Part shown: positions 7,319 to 9,320 of the stretch, piece after piece
Numbering within the stretch: the stretch's first letter is position 1
Layout: every line of letters starts with the position of its first letter
Source of the DNA: Candidatus Symbiothrix sp.
GTDB lineage: Bacteria; Bacteroidota; Bacteroidia; Bacteroidales; Azobacteroidaceae
Assembly: GCA_031270925.1 (NCBI GenBank)
Contig: JAISWY010000426.1
Location: 1-9,320, forward strand
Direction: 5' to 3'
DNA: 9,320 bases
The notes under the pieces: generated by a model
The model's input: only the letters and a program-made list of their open reading frames with translations
Told to the model about the DNA's origin: nothing
The model's database searches: none
Position numbers and translations under genes: made by a program

Positions 7319-8920
7319 ATGAGCGTAATAAAATTCAGGATGGCAGCCCGTTGCGAAGCGGCCGGGCGACCGGAAAACGAAGATAATTTCCAGTTAAGCA
7401 GTAACCTCTCGAAAGAAAACTGGGGTTTCAATACCGACAAGGAAATTGCATTGAGCAAAAACGGCGCATTGCTTGTTGTGTGCGACGGCATGGGCGGTAT
7501 GAATGCCGGTAAAGAGGCTTCTGCTCTGGCTGTGGAAACTGTAATACAGCATTTTTCCAACGACGATTTGAATGCTGTGGTGTCTTCGCCGTCGGCCATT
7601 AAAAAATATATTGAAAAAATAATCATAGCCGCCGACTCTGCCATCAAAGCGGAAAGTTTCGCCGATGACGAAAAATCGGGCATGGGCAGCACTATTGTCT
7701 TGGCATGGCTGGTAGGCGACAAGGTGTATGTGGGTTGGTGTGGCGACAGTCGCGCCTATCGTTTCAATCCCGCTTACGGACTGGAACAACTTTCACACGA
7801 CCATTCCTACGTACAGGAACTGGTAGATGCCGGAAAGTTAAGCTGGGAGCTTGCTTTCGACCATCCGAACAACAATATTATTACCCGCAGTCTGGGCGAT
7901 CCGTCTCGCACCGCAAAACCCGATGTGGAAGCCTATCCTTTACAAAACGGCGATGTAATCTTGCTGTGCAGCGATGGGCTGAGCGGCGTGCTGAGAAACA
8001 ACGCAATAGAAGAAGTGATTGCCGATAACAGCGACACTATGGCGACCTGCCGCGACGCCCTCTGGGATGCGGCGCAACATGCCGGCTGGCACGACAATGT
8101 AACTATCGGACTCTGTCAAGTGCTTTCGGGTGGAAAAAAAGCGGAAGCGAAACCGTCCGGTAAAAAATATCCGCTCAACAAACTTTCAGGTAAAACCCAA
8201 GGGCTGATTATTACTTTGATAGCTTTGGTTGTAGTGTTGTTGGGCGCTGTCGGATGGTTAATGAAGGGCAAGTGTATTATCGACAGGCATCTAACGGAAA
8301 CGCAGTATCAGTTAGACAGCATTTCTGCTTTATATGGTAATTTGAATACGCAAAACATTAAACAATGGCAACAGAATGGCTCGCTCACTTATAAACAACT
8401 TCTCGAAAGATTAAAGAAAAATCAAATTTTGTATAATAAATATGATAGCATATACAACGCAATATCAGCAAACATTCAAGATTGTCAGGAAGAAGAAGTA
8501 GAAATCAAGAAAGATAAAGATATTGAATCGGCGCCAAAAGAAAAATCGAAAAGCGCTGCTAAAAATCCGCCTGCTTCAAACGGTGGTGTGCAAATATTGA
8601 AAGATCAAACGCTAAATAATCATGATGAAGATATTTATTACATTCTGGTTTCGGATACTACGGCTTGTCTTAACAAAATTTTAGATAAATTTGTAGGAGA
8701 AGCGGGAGTACAGATACAATATGGATCTTATACCCAGTTGGCGCAAACAGTTAAAGAGGATAATCAAGGTAAGTTAAAATCTACCGATAAAGTTTGTTGG
8801 AGGGTAATAGCGGAAAATACAAAATTAAAAATAAGAATTAAGAAAGAACAAGCGGTAAAAGCTAACGCAACAATCCTTACATTAAGGGATGACGAGGAAA
8901 ATGGTTCTGTAAAAAATTAA
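7319..8920 (+). CDS. PP2C-type Ser/Thr phosphatase with membrane helix and outer tail
   Basis: The 533-residue product begins with a PP2C (PPM family) metal-dependent phosphatase domain (about 6-268). Motifs are intact: RPENEDNF (17-24), DGMGG (56-60), MGST (122-125), GDSRAY (142-147), SDGLSG (218-223) and DNVT (259-262); the aspartates Asp56, Asp218 and Asp259 would hold Mn/Mg ions. It should remove phosphate from Ser/Thr on targets of the neighbouring kinases. A basic linker leads to a single membrane helix (about 294-315), which places the phosphatase inside and about 215 residues outside. The outer part has a helical, possibly coiled-coil stretch (about 323-385), a Lys/Glu-rich linker (about 389-420), and a terminal domain (about 423-520) that I do not recognise. 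Coding for the outer part looks more AT-rich than the phosphatase part. Most stand-alone bacterial PP2Cs are about 240-260 residues, so the tail is an added sensor or anchor. Confidence 0.95.
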   Translation: MSVIKFRMAARCEAAGRPENEDNFQLSSNLSKENWGFNTDKEIALSKNGALLVVCDGMGGMNAGKEASALAVETVIQHFSNDDLNAVVSSPSAIKKYIEKIIIAADSAIKAESFADDEKSGMGSTIVLAWLVGDKVYVGWCGDSRAYRFNPAYGLEQLSHDHSYVQELVDAGKLSWELAFDHPNNNIITRSLGDPSRTAKPDVEAYPLQNGDVILLCSDGLSGVLRNNAIEEVIADNSDTMATCRDALWDAAQHAGWHDNVTIGLCQVLSGGKKAEAKPSGKKYPLNKLSGKTQGLIITLIALVVVLLGAVGWLMKGKCIIDRHLTETQYQLDSISALYGNLNTQNIKQWQQNGSLTYKQLLERLKKNQILYNKYDSIYNAISANIQDCQEEEVEIKKDKDIESAPKEKSKSAAKNPPASNGGVQILKDQTLNNHDEDIYYILVSDTTACLNKILDKFVGEAGVQIQYGSYTQLAQTVKEDNQGKLKSTDKVCWRVIAENTKLKIRIKKEQAVKANATILTLRDDEENGSVKN

Positions 8921-8927
8921 TACAACA

Positions 8928-9320
8928 ATGCAACTAAAAGAATATACTCAATTTCACTCCCGCTACAACCTTATCCGGCGTTTGGGTAGTGGGGGCTTTT
9001 CGGAAGTTTGGCTTGCCGAAGACACAAAAGCAGATAATCTACAGGTCGCCCTGAAAGTTTACGCCTCCGCCGGCGGTTTGGACGAAGAGGGCGTGCAAAT
9101 GTTCAGTCACGAATTTTCGCTGCTGTTCGACAAAAGCCACAGCAACCTGCTGAAACCCACCCATTTCGACGATTTCGACAAGCGTCCCTATCTGGTAATG
9201 CCGTTTTGCGAACAAGGTTCCGCTCAAAAATTGGTGGGCAATATTACCGAAGCAGCTGCATGGAAATTATTGAGCGATGTAGCGTCGGGTTTGGCCTATC
9301 TCCATAGCCGTACCCCGGTG
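8928..9320 (+). CDS. Second Ser/Thr protein kinase (partial, 5' part only)
   Basis: The frame opens with ATG at 8928, seven bases after the phosphatase stop, and stays open for 131 codons to the window edge. It encodes the N-lobe of a Hanks-type kinase: glycine loop GSGGFSEVW (20-28), ATP lysine Lys43 in VALKV, a likely paired glutamate Glu62 in MFSHEF, and the hinge YLVMPFCEQGS (88-98). The last residues, GLAYLHSRTPV, are where the catalytic H-x-D-x-K-x-x-N motif should begin, so the active site lies beyond the edge and cannot be judged. A phosphatase gene directly followed by a kinase gene is a common pairing for opposing enzymes. It differs clearly in sequence from the kinase at 1352-2641, so it is not a recent duplicate. 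Confidence 0.92.
   Translation, partial: MQLKEYTQFHSRYNLIRRLGSGGFSEVWLAEDTKADNLQVALKVYASAGGLDEEGVQMFSHEFSLLFDKSHSNLLKPTHFDDFDKRPYLVMPFCEQGSAQKLVGNITEAAAWKLLSDVASGLAYLHSRTPV

Overview
The window looks like part of a Bacteroidota (probably Bacteroidales) chromosome. Four signs support this: two BACON domains in one secreted protein, a promoter with the Bacteroidota form TTTG-N19-TAnnTTTG, A-rich start regions mostly lacking a Shine-Dalgarno sequence, and moderate GC with very AT-rich spacers. I cannot name the genus or species.

Layout. Bases 1-633 hold no convincing gene. They carry a large imperfect inverted repeat (about 22-300) with smaller palindromes nested in its arms, a second small GC-rich palindrome (346-379), and an AT-rich stretch with a promoter at 488-518. 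From 634 to the right edge, nine genes run on the + strand with gaps of 1 to about 35 bases, so they probably form one operon that continues past the window. In order: (1) a double zinc-ribbon/FHA protein; (2) a Ser/Thr kinase with a C-terminal FHA domain; (3) a secreted protein with two BACON domains and a MORN-repeat half; (4) an FHA protein with a two-helix DUF4190-like membrane tail; (5) a small two-helix membrane protein; (6) a membrane-anchored protein with a cytosolic FHA domain and an extracytoplasmic trypsin/HtrA-like protease with an intact triad; (7) a secreted protein of unknown function, one base after the protease gene; (8) a PP2C phosphatase with a transmembrane helix and an extracytoplasmic tail; (9) the N-terminal part of a second Ser/Thr kinase, cut by the window edge.

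How they may work together (inference). The set contains writers (two kinases), an eraser (PP2C) and readers (four FHA domains) of threonine phosphorylation. Several members span or are exported across the inner membrane. The protease places a phosphothreonine-binding domain inside the cell and a serine protease outside it, so phosphorylation could control an envelope proteolysis or assembly event, or an envelope signal could pass inward. The secreted BACON-MORN protein and the unknown secreted protein are candidates for the outer part of that pathway. The component families are known; I do not recognise this particular combination as a named system.
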